Shown: piece after piece, positions 1 to 5,707 of the stretch
How the letters are laid out: every line of letters begins with the position of its first letter
Numbering within the stretch: the stretch's first letter is position 1
Origin: Candidatus Adiutrix sp.
GTDB taxonomy: Bacteria; Desulfobacterota; Desulfarculia; Adiutricales; Adiutricaceae
Assembly (NCBI GenBank): GCA_031285975.1
Contig: JAITVE010000081.1
Location: 1 to 5,707 of the forward strand
DNA: 5,707 nucleotides
Direction: 5' to 3'
Program-made: the position numbers and the translations under genes
The notes under the pieces: generated by a model
Databases searched by the model: none
Told to the model about the DNA's origin: nothing
What the model saw: the letters and a program-made list of their open reading frames with translations, nothing else

Positions 1-36
1 CAGGGGCTGCGCGCCCTGGATCTGCGTGTCGGCTAG
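1..36 (+). CDS. 3' end of an unidentified upstream gene (partial)
   Basis: Frame 1 is open from the window edge to a TAG at 34-36 and reads QGLRALDLRVG. Its GC-rich codons match the resident genes, and a terminator-like hairpin lies about 80 bases downstream, as expected for a gene end. Only eleven residues are visible, so no family can be named. Another frame also closes within a few codons (frame 2 at a TAG at 40-42), so the choice of frame rests on codon style and is tentative. Confidence 0.4.
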   Translation, partial: QGLRALDLRVG

Positions 37-58
37 CAAATAGTGTGACGGCGGTGGA

Positions 59-102
59 GCAACGCCACAACTCGGCTGAACGCCTCAAACAAGTGGCGTT
101 GC
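59..102. repeat. 10-bp perfect inverted repeat with a 24-base loop
   Basis: GCAACGCCAC at 59-68 is the exact reverse complement of GTGGCGTTGC at 93-102. The loop (69-92) is A/C-rich, and CGGCTGAA occurs at 73-80 and again at 105-112. There is no T-tract right after the second arm, so on its own it is not a classic intrinsic terminator. It lies between a plus-strand gene end and the terminator at 118-141. It could be an RNA processing or stabilising hairpin, a protein site, or a degenerate dispersed repeat. Confidence 0.55.
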
Positions 103-117
103 GGCGGCTGAAACAAG

Positions 118-141
118 AACCCCGGCTTGCGCCGGGGTTTT
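118..141. terminator. Intrinsic terminator hairpin, probably bidirectional
   Basis: AACCCCGGC (118-126) pairs with GCCGGGGTT (131-139) around a four-base loop, giving a 9-bp GC-rich stem. On the plus strand it is followed by a short T run (138-141), serving the gene ending at 36. Read on the minus strand the loop is GCAA, a stable GNRA tetraloop, and the hairpin is followed by an imperfect T-rich tail (CTTGTTT). That side serves the membrane-protein gene that stops at 178, about 38 bases away. Both tails are short, so strength is uncertain. Confidence 0.7.
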
Positions 142-177
142 GGAATGCGTGAGTGTTCGGTGTGGCGGTTTTGGCCG

Positions 178-1755
178 TCACGCGGGCTGATCTTGGATGA
201 TTTCCACATCCTGCGGCGGGGCTTCGTCCGAGTGCTCGGAGGAAGGGCTGGCCGGGGAGGCGGGGGACTGCTGAAGCTGCTGTTCGAGGGCTTCGATTTT
301 CTTCAGGGCTTCGGCCAGGCCGGATTCCGCTTTTTCCAGGCGGATGATGGCCCGCTGGAGGTCTTCCTCGGTATCTTCCAGGCGGGAGGCCAGGGCGCGC
401 AGCACGGCGGGGTCAAGCTTCGGGGCCGGGGCAGCGGCGGGGGAGGGCGGGGCCATCGTAAAGGGGTTGGCCTGGGCCGGGGCGGTCACCGGGGTCGGCT
501 GCGCTGAAATCGTCACCACCGGGGCTGGCGCTACCGGGGGCGGAGTCACGACCTGAGCCGCCGCCGGGGTTTCTTCCGCCGGAAGCAGGGTGGCCGGGAC
601 GGTCACGGTGGTGGTCGGGGTTTCCTGGGTGGTCACGGTGACCACCGGCGGGGTGGCGGTTATCTGGAGCGGGCTGGCGGTGATTTCATCAGCCGGGGCG
701 GTGGGAATATCTACCGGCGCGGCGGTTTCTGACGACAGGCCTGTTTCCGCCGTGGCCGCCGGAACGGCGGGTTTCGAGGCGTAGACCACGATTATTTCTT
801 CGGGGCCGCTGATGCCGAGAGCGGCTCTCAGGGAGTTCGCCGCCGTGCCCAGGGCCGGGACTTCGGTTGTCGCCCGGTCATAGGTCAAAAAGCCGTAGGG
901 CAACAGCAGAATGAAGGCCAGGGCCAGGAAGAAATTCCCCCCGTGGCGGCGGCCCTTGCGCTTGAAGGCCGAGAGCTGATCCCCCAGGGCCAGCAGGGCC
1001 GCCAGGGGCAGGATGAAGAACAGCATCACCGTCATGGGCCACAGCGCCCAGGGCAGGCTTTCGGTGATAATGAGGGGGCTGGTGGTGAGGGCGGCGAAGG
1101 TCAGGCCCGTGGCGCCGCCTCCGGCGAAGGCGCCTAAAATGCCCCACAGGCTGCCCACGGCGGCGTAGAGCAAAACAATGCCCAGGATAACGTCAATGGC
1201 CTTGTAGCGGCCCAGCTTGCGCCAGATGGCCACCAACACCCAGATAAAAATGAGCGCCAGGAGCCCGGCCCAGGGCAGCACCGCCGGAACGCCGCCCACC
1301 CCGGCCGCGCCGTTCAGGATGGTTTGGCTGGGGCCATAGAGCGCGTCGATGAAAAAGCTGGCGCTCCAGGCCAGGGCCGCGAGGCCCGCGCGGGTGGGCA
1401 GCCGCAAAAGCTTGTAGGACAACAGCCCCACCAGGAGGCTCAGGCCCAGCACACCCCAGGCCGTCATGGCATAGGGCCGCAGGGAGAAAAACTGGCTGTC
1501 CGCGGCCCACACCGCCACCCCGGCCAGCGATAAAATCAAGAGCACCAGCCAGCGGAACCCGGCCACGGCGGCCAGCTTTTCCGGCCGCTTGCTCTTTTTG
1601 CCCGCGTCGGCCCTACTTTTGGAGGCGGCCACGGCCTCTTCCGGGGTCAGCCCCGCCTCCTGAATATCCAGCACCGCCTGCGACTGCGCCGGGGCGGCCT
1701 CGCGGTCGTTCATGTCAATACTATCCCGATCGTCGGGCTTTTGGCTGTCGTTCAT
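178..1755 (-). CDS. Polytopic membrane protein with Pro/Thr/Ala linker and C-terminal leucine-zipper coiled coil, function unknown
   Basis: I do not recognise a family for this 525-residue protein. Visible order: a charged cytoplasmic head (1-60, ending KKSKRPEK); about seven hydrophobic helices near 66-85, 97-115, 122-140, 157-178, 185-208, 237-258 and 274-291; an Ala/Pro/Thr/Val linker (about 326-447); a coiled coil (451-496); an acidic Ser/Pro/Glu tail. Basic loops at 115-122, 179-185 and 264-271 fit the positive-inside rule with the N terminus in and the C terminus out, so linker and coiled coil should be periplasmic or external. The coil has Leu/Ile at 452, 459, 466, 473, 480, 487 and 494, seven exact heptads. 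The ATG at 1753-1755 has a strong GGAGGAG site seven bases upstream; Met15 lacks one as good. It is transcribed divergently from the UbiB-like gene and ends near the hairpin at 118-141. An oligomerising or envelope-spanning role is inference. Confidence 0.85.
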   Translation of the reverse strand: MNDSQKPDDRDSIDMNDREAAPAQSQAVLDIQEAGLTPEEAVAASKSRADAGKKSKRPEKLAAVAGFRWLVLLILSLAGVAVWAADSQFFSLRPYAMTAWGVLGLSLLVGLLSYKLLRLPTRAGLAALAWSASFFIDALYGPSQTILNGAAGVGGVPAVLPWAGLLALIFIWVLVAIWRKLGRYKAIDVILGIVLLYAAVGSLWGILGAFAGGGATGLTFAALTTSPLIITESLPWALWPMTVMLFFILPLAALLALGDQLSAFKRKGRRHGGNFFLALAFILLLPYGFLTYDRATTEVPALGTAANSLRAALGISGPEEIIVVYASKPAVPAATAETGLSSETAAPVDIPTAPADEITASPLQITATPPVVTVTTQETPTTTVTVPATLLPAEETPAAAQVVTPPPVAPAPVVTISAQPTPVTAPAQANPFTMAPPSPAAAPAPKLDPAVLRALASRLEDTEEDLQRAIIRLEKAESGLAEALKKIEALEQQLQQSPASPASPSSEHSDEAPPQDVEIIQDQPA

Positions 1756-1799
1756 AATAACGCTCCTCCGTATATGGGACTGGATTAGGAAACCATTTC

Positions 1800-1809
1800 A
1801 TGGTACCAT
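1800..1809. promoter_or_regulatory. 10-bp palindrome in the divergent intergenic region
   Basis: ATGGTACCAT is a perfect palindrome midway between the divergent starts at 1755 and 1856, and a third copy of the half-site, ACCAT, lies at 1792-1796. It overlaps the proposed minus-strand -10 element. It is a possible operator able to affect both genes, but it is short, no regulator is visible in the window, and a palindrome of this size can occur by chance. Confidence 0.25.
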
Positions 1810-1828
1810 AAGCCGTGCTTCGCTTCAA
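1800..1828 (-). promoter_or_regulatory. Candidate sigma70-type promoter for the membrane-protein gene
   Basis: Read on the minus strand, TTGAAG (complement of 1823-1828) is separated by exactly 17 bases from TACCAT (complement of 1800-1805), each matching four of six consensus positions. An overlapping TTGGCA (complement of 1830-1835) is a closer -35 match but lacks a good -10 at the right distance. Transcription would start near 1793, leaving a leader of roughly 40 bases before the ATG at 1755. This is a by-eye consensus match in a 100-base divergent region that must hold promoters for both genes. No comparably good plus-strand promoter is seen. Confidence 0.3.
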
Positions 1829-1855
1829 CTGCCAAAGATTCTTCCGGGAACAGCA

Positions 1856-3565
1856 ATGAATGATAACAGCCCCGGCGGGCCCCTCGCCGGACTCAGCAAA
1901 CTGGGGCGGGCTTACCGCCACATGGGCCGCTTCACCGAGGTGGGGGCGGTGCTGGTGAAGTTCGGCTTCGACGACCTTTTGCTGCGGCTGGGGCTCACCG
2001 AGCTTCTGGCCCAGGCGCGCGGGCTCATCGGCATCAAACCCCCTGAGCGGCTCCCGGCCGGGCGGTCGGAGCGGGTGCGGCTGGCCATGGAAGAGCTGGG
2101 GGTGGTCTTTATCAAGTGGGGGCAATACCTTTCCAGCCGTGAAGACCTCATCCCCGAGGCCTATATCCGTGAATTCTCCAAACTGCAAAATTCGGTGCAG
2201 CCCACGCCCTTTGAGGATATTGAGCGGCTCCTGTCCGGCATTATTGCTTCGGGCGAGCTGGTGGGGCTGGAGCCGGAACCGCTGGCCGCCGCCTCTGTGG
2301 GGCAGGTGCACGCGGCCCGCCTGAGCGACGGCCGGGAAGTGGCCGTGAAAGTGCGCCGCCCCGGCCTGCGCAAGCAGGTGCTCACCGACCTGGAAATTTT
2401 GGCGGAATTGGCCGCCCTGGTGGAAAAGCACCTGCCCGCCCTGGCCTCCGCCCGGCCCTCGGCCATGGTGGCCGAGTTTGGCCGGGCCCTCACCGCCGAG
2501 TTGGATTTCACCATCGAGGCCGTGAACCTGGAACGCTTTGGCCGCTTTTACGCCGCCAACCCCAAGGTGAAAATCCCCAAAATCTACCGTTCGCTCTGCA
2601 ACGACCGGGTGTTGGTAATGGAGCGGGTGGAGGGCCTGAAGTTCAACGACGCCGAAGGCCTGAAAGCGGCGGGGTATGATTTGCGGGAACTGGCCCGCTT
2701 CGGCGCGGAAGTCGTGTTTGAGCAGATCATGACCTTTGGCTTTTTCCACGGCGACCCCCACCCCGGCAATTTGCTGGTGCAGCCCGGCCCGCGCATCGCC
2801 CTGCTCGATTTCGGCCTGGTGGGGCGGCTGAACCGCCACACCCGCGATATTTTGCTGGACATGACCGTGGGCATGGTGCGCCGCCGTCCCCGCGCCGTGA
2901 CCCACGCGCTCCTGAAACTGGTGAATGTGGAGGGCGACGCGCCGCCCGACCGCGAACGGCTGGAAGTGGAAGTTGACCTGTTCATGGAAGCCACCCTGGG
3001 GCGGCCGCTCAAGGAAGTGAATCTGGGGCGGCTCTTGAACGACATGATGAGCGTGGCCGCGCAATACCAGCTCAGTTTGCCGTCCGACCTGCTCTTGCTC
3101 ATCAAAGCCCTGGTGCAGGTGGAGGGTTTGGGTTACAAGCTCGACCCGGAATTTGACCTGGCCGACGTGGCCCGGCCCTTTGTTATCGGCCAATACCGGC
3201 GGCGTTTCAGCCCCGGCCACTGGTTCAAGCGTTTCGGCGACAGCTTGGCGGATTTGAAAGATTTTTTGGAAATGCTGCCCGGCGACCTCAAGCCCTTGTA
3301 CCACATGCTCCGCAGCGGCCGCTTCAAAATAGACTTTATTCTGGACGGCATGGACGACCTGCGCCAAACCGTTGACCGGGCCAGCTACCGCCTCAGCTTC
3401 GCCGTGGTGCTGGCCTCGCTGGTCATCGGCTCCTCGGTGGTCATCCACGCCGACATCCCGCCCAAGTGGCACGACCTGCCGGTGCTGGGCCTGGTAGGCT
3501 TCCTGGGCGCGGCCGTGGTGGGCTTCTGGCTGCTCTATGATTTTTTGAAGAATAGGCGGTTTTGA
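1856..3565 (+). CDS. ubiB: AarF/ABC1/UbiB family atypical kinase-like protein
   Basis: Members of this family are atypical kinases or ATPases supporting ubiquinone or other isoprenoid-lipid metabolism at the inner membrane. Of 569 residues (E. coli UbiB has about 546), the signatures are: KWGQ at 87-90 (KxGQ motif), the Ala-rich loop AAASVGQVH at 144-152 replacing the usual P-loop, VAVK with Lys165, ELDF at 215-218, VMERVEG at 254-260, HGDPHPGN at 298-305 with Asp300 and Asn305, and the DFG motif with Asp318. Two hydrophobic helices end the protein (about 514-531 and 542-562). All expected active-site residues are present, so it looks intact. The start at 1856 gives the normal family N terminus, with a weak GGGAA site five bases upstream; an in-frame ATG at 1712 would add 48 unrelated residues and run antisense into the divergent gene. 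Whether it serves ubiquinone, menaquinone or another lipid cannot be told; the symbol marks the family. Confidence 0.93.
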   Translation: MNDNSPGGPLAGLSKLGRAYRHMGRFTEVGAVLVKFGFDDLLLRLGLTELLAQARGLIGIKPPERLPAGRSERVRLAMEELGVVFIKWGQYLSSREDLIPEAYIREFSKLQNSVQPTPFEDIERLLSGIIASGELVGLEPEPLAAASVGQVHAARLSDGREVAVKVRRPGLRKQVLTDLEILAELAALVEKHLPALASARPSAMVAEFGRALTAELDFTIEAVNLERFGRFYAANPKVKIPKIYRSLCNDRVLVMERVEGLKFNDAEGLKAAGYDLRELARFGAEVVFEQIMTFGFFHGDPHPGNLLVQPGPRIALLDFGLVGRLNRHTRDILLDMTVGMVRRRPRAVTHALLKLVNVEGDAPPDRERLEVEVDLFMEATLGRPLKEVNLGRLLNDMMSVAAQYQLSLPSDLLLLIKALVQVEGLGYKLDPEFDLADVARPFVIGQYRRRFSPGHWFKRFGDSLADLKDFLEMLPGDLKPLYHMLRSGRFKIDFILDGMDDLRQTVDRASYRLSFAVVLASLVIGSSVVIHADIPPKWHDLPVLGLVGFLGAAVVGFWLLYDFLKNRRF

Positions 3566-3573
3566 AGTATAAA
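3545..3573 (+). promoter_or_regulatory. Candidate sigma70 promoter for the A+T-rich gene, inside the 3' end of the UbiB-like gene
   Basis: TTGAAG at 3545-3550 (four of six -35 consensus positions) is followed by a 17-base spacer and TATAAA at 3568-3573 (five of six -10 positions). Transcription would begin near 3580, giving a leader of about 40 bases ahead of the ATG at 3622. The -35 lies within the last codons of the kinase-like gene and the -10 just beyond its TGA (3563-3565). No terminator is visible between the two genes, so read-through from upstream is also possible. Confidence 0.45.
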
Positions 3574-4483
3574 TTATTGCTTGGCGCTCAATGTCAGGCC
3601 AATATCTAAGCAGAGGACATTATGAAGTCGTTATCAGGCAAATGGAGCGGGAGAATAGAGGGAACCAATATCGGTAATATCTTTGCCGAAATAGTTGATA
3701 TAGATGGAGTTTTAACCGGTACTCTTAAACTTAATGATAACACATATGGACCCGCTACGTTTGAAATCAAGGGTAGATATCAGGATAGTAAAATAGCCAT
3801 GTTGTTATCACCACAGGAACTCAGCAAAGAGACTCCACTCTCAACGCCGATAGAGGTAAATGGCGTAAAATATGATGTAAAACATCCAGGTACAGTCTTA
3901 TTTGCCCCAATCAGTATTGATGGCGACATAACTAAAGAAGGAACAATTCAAGGAACTTGGAGAACCCAAAGCCCCACCGCTGGCGTTTTTTCAATGACTC
4001 ATTCTGACTACTCTACACTCCTAAAAGAAGTCACACCGAATCAAGTTGATGCAAACACAGCGTTTATAATTATGCCAATTGATGGCTCCGACCCTTCTAT
4101 TCAAGATACGCTTGCAACTATTAAGCGAGCGACCGAAAAATACAGCATCAATGCGGAAAGGGTTGATGAAATTGAGCATTCAGGAAAAATAACGGATATG
4201 ATAATTGAAAAAATTCAGAAAGCGCGTTTCATTATTTGTGACATAACTCACGAAAGACCGAACGTTTATTATGAACTCGGTTATGCTCATGCCTATGGAA
4301 AAGATGTTGTTATCATAGCTAAAGAGGATACTAGAATTCATTTTGACTGTAAGGACTATAATGTGATTCTCTTTCGTGGCTTTACGAATTTGCAGGAACG
4401 CCTTGAAGCCAGAATAAAAGAACTTATCAATCCTTCACAAGGCTAACACTAACGGCTGTATATTTTTGAGCAAATTCGCGGCT
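3566..4483. other. A+T-rich islet, probable horizontally acquired cargo
   Basis: Hand counts give 22/60 G+C at 3661-3720 and 23/60 at 4141-4200, against 47/60 at 2281-2340 in the neighbouring kinase-like gene. The change is abrupt at the kinase stop codon and again near 4480. Codons rare in the neighbours, such as AGA and ATA, appear at once. The islet holds a single gene and short A+T-rich flanks. I found no transposase, integrase, tRNA or convincing flanking repeat, so the means of entry is unknown. Confidence 0.6.
3622..4446 (+). CDS. Two-domain protein: N-terminal beta-rich domain plus nucleoside 2-deoxyribosyltransferase/TIR-like domain
   Basis: The protein has 274 residues. The first part (about 4-127) reads as alternating short beta strands with Gly turns: GKWSGRIEG at 6-14, LTGTLKL at 31-37, FEIKGRYQD at 47-55, GTIQGTWRTQ at 107-116. 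This suggests a small barrel or sandwich, perhaps calycin-like. The second part (about 144-270) carries the signature of nucleotide-processing Rossmann-like domains: FIIMPI at 148-153, ERVDEI at 179-184 with a following HSGKI, ARFIICDIT at 201-209 with Asp207, and NVYYELGYAHAYGK at 214-227 with candidate catalytic Glu218. Related domains act as nucleoside deoxyribosyltransferases or as NAD+/nucleotide-degrading effectors in bacterial immunity. The start has AGAGGA about four bases upstream. Composition and codon use differ sharply from all neighbours, and it converges on the small minus-strand gene with 37 bases between stops. A defence-effector role with the beta domain as sensor is inference; a metabolic enzyme is the alternative. 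Confidence 0.85.
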   Translation: MKSLSGKWSGRIEGTNIGNIFAEIVDIDGVLTGTLKLNDNTYGPATFEIKGRYQDSKIAMLLSPQELSKETPLSTPIEVNGVKYDVKHPGTVLFAPISIDGDITKEGTIQGTWRTQSPTAGVFSMTHSDYSTLLKEVTPNQVDANTAFIIMPIDGSDPSIQDTLATIKRATEKYSINAERVDEIEHSGKITDMIIEKIQKARFIICDITHERPNVYYELGYAHAYGKDVVIIAKEDTRIHFDCKDYNVILFRGFTNLQERLEARIKELINPSQG

Positions 4484-4741
4484 TTAATTCGGCACCTCGT
4501 TGTCCGGTATGGTGAAGTCGCCGCGCTCGACCTTGATTTTCAAGGCGTCCAGAACGCCCAAGGTGGTGTCTATGCCCAGGGAGCGGCACATGGTCATCAG
4601 GCCGGTGCTCATGATGACCGTCGGCAAAACTTCCAAACCCTGGCTGTCGCCCTCGGCCTCCAGTTCCTTGACTAAATCAATCACCATGCTGAAAAAACGG
4701 CGGCTGATGCGCTCATTGCTTTCCGGGGTCGGGCCTTCCAT
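4484..4741 (-). CDS. Small conserved-looking protein of unknown function, downstream partner of the radical SAM gene
   Basis: The protein has 85 residues, no signal peptide, no clear membrane helix and no cysteine pattern for metal binding (a single Cys near residue 52). I do not recognise it. The N-terminal half looks helical and charged (residues 8-32), and the centre is Met/Leu/Ile-rich around TVIMSTGLMTMC (41-52); the end is acidic. The ATG at 4739-4741 has AAGGAG six bases upstream, and GC-rich codon use matches the resident genes, so it is a real gene rather than a shadow. It begins 21 bases after the stop of the radical SAM gene on the same strand, with no terminator between, so the two are probably co-transcribed. 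A role as accessory, chaperone or substrate of the radical SAM enzyme is possible, but nothing in the sequence shows it. Confidence 0.75.
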   Translation of the reverse strand: MEGPTPESNERISRRFFSMVIDLVKELEAEGDSQGLEVLPTVIMSTGLMTMCRSLGIDTTLGVLDALKIKVERGDFTIPDNEVPN

Positions 4742-4762
4742 GTGGTTCTCCTTGCAGTGTTG

Positions 4763-5707
4763 TTAACCGACGGTGGACAGGTAGGGCACGCTGCACGCCC
4801 GGCAGGCGGCCATCTGTTCGTAATGGCCGCTGGTGTGGGCCTGACGCAGCCGCTGGTAAGCCGGGCCCCGCCAGATGTCGGCTAAAGTTTCGGCGGTGGC
4901 GTCGCCCATGATGAGCCGCCGCTCCCAGTCACCGCAGCAGGGCCCCACGGGGCCGTCCCAAAAAACGAACATGCGGCGGAAAATATCCGGGCAGACAAAG
5001 CCGGGGAAGAGGCCGTATTCCTTCTCGTAATCCAGCCCCATCACCGAGGGCAGCCCGAAGCCGATTTCCGCCACCCCCATGTCCCTGAACAGCTTGATGT
5101 AGTCGGCCTTCACCGTTTCCAGCGCGGCGGGTTCCCCCGTTTCCGGCAGCACCATAGAGGCTCTGGTCTGCACCTCCCGGCGGCCCAGGGATTCTTTGAC
5201 GGCCATAAAGCCCTTGATATTGGCCAGCGTGCGGCCATAGTCCGCGCCCACCCGCACGGCCTGGTATTCCGTTTCATAGGGCGAGTCAAACGAAAAAAAT
5301 ATGTCGCTCAAGCCCGCTTCCAAAAGCTCGGCGCTTTTGGCCTCGGTGAGCAAGGTGGCGTTGGTGTTCATCATCACCCACAGCCCGCAGCTGGCGGCCA
5401 GGCGCACCATGTCCGCCAGCCGGGGGTAGAGCAGGGGTTCGCCCAGGAAGTTGAGTTTTATGGATTTCAGGCCCCGCGCCACGCCTTCCTCGATGAGCTT
5501 TTCATAGAGCCCGAAATCCATGTCCCCCGGCCGCCCCTGGGGGTTCCATTCCCCGCGCCCCTCGCGGATGTAAAAGCTGCGCGGGCACATGGAGCAGCTG
5601 AGGTTGCAGCGGTTGGTGGGGTCTAAATCCAGGTGGAGCGGGAAGGGGCCGGGGTCGCGGGTGAGGGGCCGCTCGTCCCACTGGCGGCGGTACTCAAACC
5701 ATTCGGG
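4763..5707 (-). CDS. Radical SAM enzyme with C-terminal SPASM-type domain (5' end outside window)
   Basis: The reading frame is open to the right edge, giving 314 residues without the N terminus. Radical SAM enzymes use a [4Fe-4S] cluster to cleave S-adenosylmethionine; here TNRCNLSCSMC places the CxxxCxxC ligands at residues 34, 38 and 41 of the visible part. LNFLGEPLLYP follows at 85-95 (the GEP SAM-binding motif), then FSFDSP near 137-142. A cysteine-rich C-terminal part has Cys239, Cys257, Cys258, Cys302 and Cys305, the spacing expected of a SPASM auxiliary cluster domain, as in peptide- and carbohydrate-modifying enzymes. An ATG at 5588-5590 is not the start: it encodes the Met between the second and third cluster cysteines. 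The lead-in PEWFEYRRQW recalls radical SAM proteins I associate with surface-polysaccharide loci, but the substrate is unknown. It is followed by the 85-residue gene after 21 bases. Confidence 0.92.
   Translation of the reverse strand, partial: PEWFEYRRQWDERPLTRDPGPFPLHLDLDPTNRCNLSCSMCPRSFYIREGRGEWNPQGRPGDMDFGLYEKLIEEGVARGLKSIKLNFLGEPLLYPRLADMVRLAASCGLWVMMNTNATLLTEAKSAELLEAGLSDIFFSFDSPYETEYQAVRVGADYGRTLANIKGFMAVKESLGRREVQTRASMVLPETGEPAALETVKADYIKLFRDMGVAEIGFGLPSVMGLDYEKEYGLFPGFVCPDIFRRMFVFWDGPVGPCCGDWERRLIMGDATAETLADIWRGPAYQRLRQAHTSGHYEQMAACRACSVPYLSTVG

Noticed and set aside
59..102. Resemblance of the inverted repeat region to a Vibrio-type cassette repeat (AACGCC...GTGGCGTT)
   Set aside because: Similarity is confined to short words and the required conserved end sites are absent.
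127..507. Plus-strand frame of 126 codons opposite the membrane-protein gene
   Set aside because: Low-complexity Gly/Arg product caused by the GC-rich Ala/Pro/Thr linker and coiled coil on the other strand; its start lies in the terminator hairpin.
1712..1855. N-terminal extension of the UbiB-like gene to an ATG at 1712
   Set aside because: The 48 extra residues are unlike the family, overlap the divergent gene antisense and cross its promoter region; the start at 1856 gives a normal-length protein.
1721..3472. A 583-codon open frame antisense to the UbiB-like gene
   Set aside because: It mirrors third-position GC of the real gene, is rich in His/Gln/Gly/Ala without any fold, and the sense strand has complete family motifs.
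3581..3602. TTGGC/GCCAA hairpin after the UbiB-like gene as a terminator
   Set aside because: A five-base stem with a 12-base loop and no T-tract; too weak to call.
3586..4471. GCTCAA (3586-3591) and TTGAGC (4466-4471) as terminal inverted repeats of the A+T-rich islet
   Set aside because: Only six bases, no extended match on either side, no target duplication and no transposase.
4441..4483. GGCTAAC near the end of the A+T-rich gene as an integron attC core site
   Set aside because: It misses the RYYYAAC consensus at the second base, and I found no matching GTTRRRY partner or attC-like fold.

Overview
This is a mostly GC-rich chromosomal window from a bacterium, probably Gram-negative. The evidence for that is an AarF/UbiB-type kinase with a two-helix membrane tail, an inner-membrane protein with a long Pro/Thr/Ala exported tail, and strong Shine-Dalgarno sites. 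A radical SAM/SPASM enzyme and the overall style would fit an anaerobic or facultative lineage such as Desulfobacterota. That placement is an impression, not a proof; no rRNA or other marker gene is present.

Layout from left to right: (1) the last codons of a plus-strand gene, then a 141-base gap holding a 10-bp inverted repeat and a GC-rich hairpin that can serve as a terminator from both sides. (2) A minus-strand gene (178-1755) for a polytopic membrane protein with about seven helices, a disordered Ala/Pro/Thr linker and a C-terminal leucine-zipper coiled coil. (3) A 100-base divergent promoter region with a 10-bp palindrome. (4) A plus-strand AarF/ABC1/UbiB-family kinase-like gene (1856-3565). 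(5) A strikingly A+T-rich islet (about 3566-4483) carrying one plus-strand gene for a two-domain protein: an N-terminal beta-rich domain and a C-terminal nucleoside 2-deoxyribosyltransferase/TIR-like domain. (6) A minus-strand pair reading towards the islet: a radical SAM/SPASM enzyme that runs off the right edge, followed 21 bases later by an 85-residue protein of unknown function.

The GC-rich genes look like resident chromosome. The divergent membrane protein and UbiB-like gene share an intergenic region and could be co-regulated in envelope or quinone/lipid physiology, but nothing in the sequence proves a shared role. The radical SAM gene and the small gene look like one operon. The A+T-rich gene stands apart in base composition and codon use, appears to have its own promoter inside the end of the UbiB-like gene, and is best read as a recently acquired single-gene cargo, possibly an anti-phage or stress effector acting on NAD+ or nucleotides. 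It is the most interesting element here; the function is inferred from fold-level motifs only.
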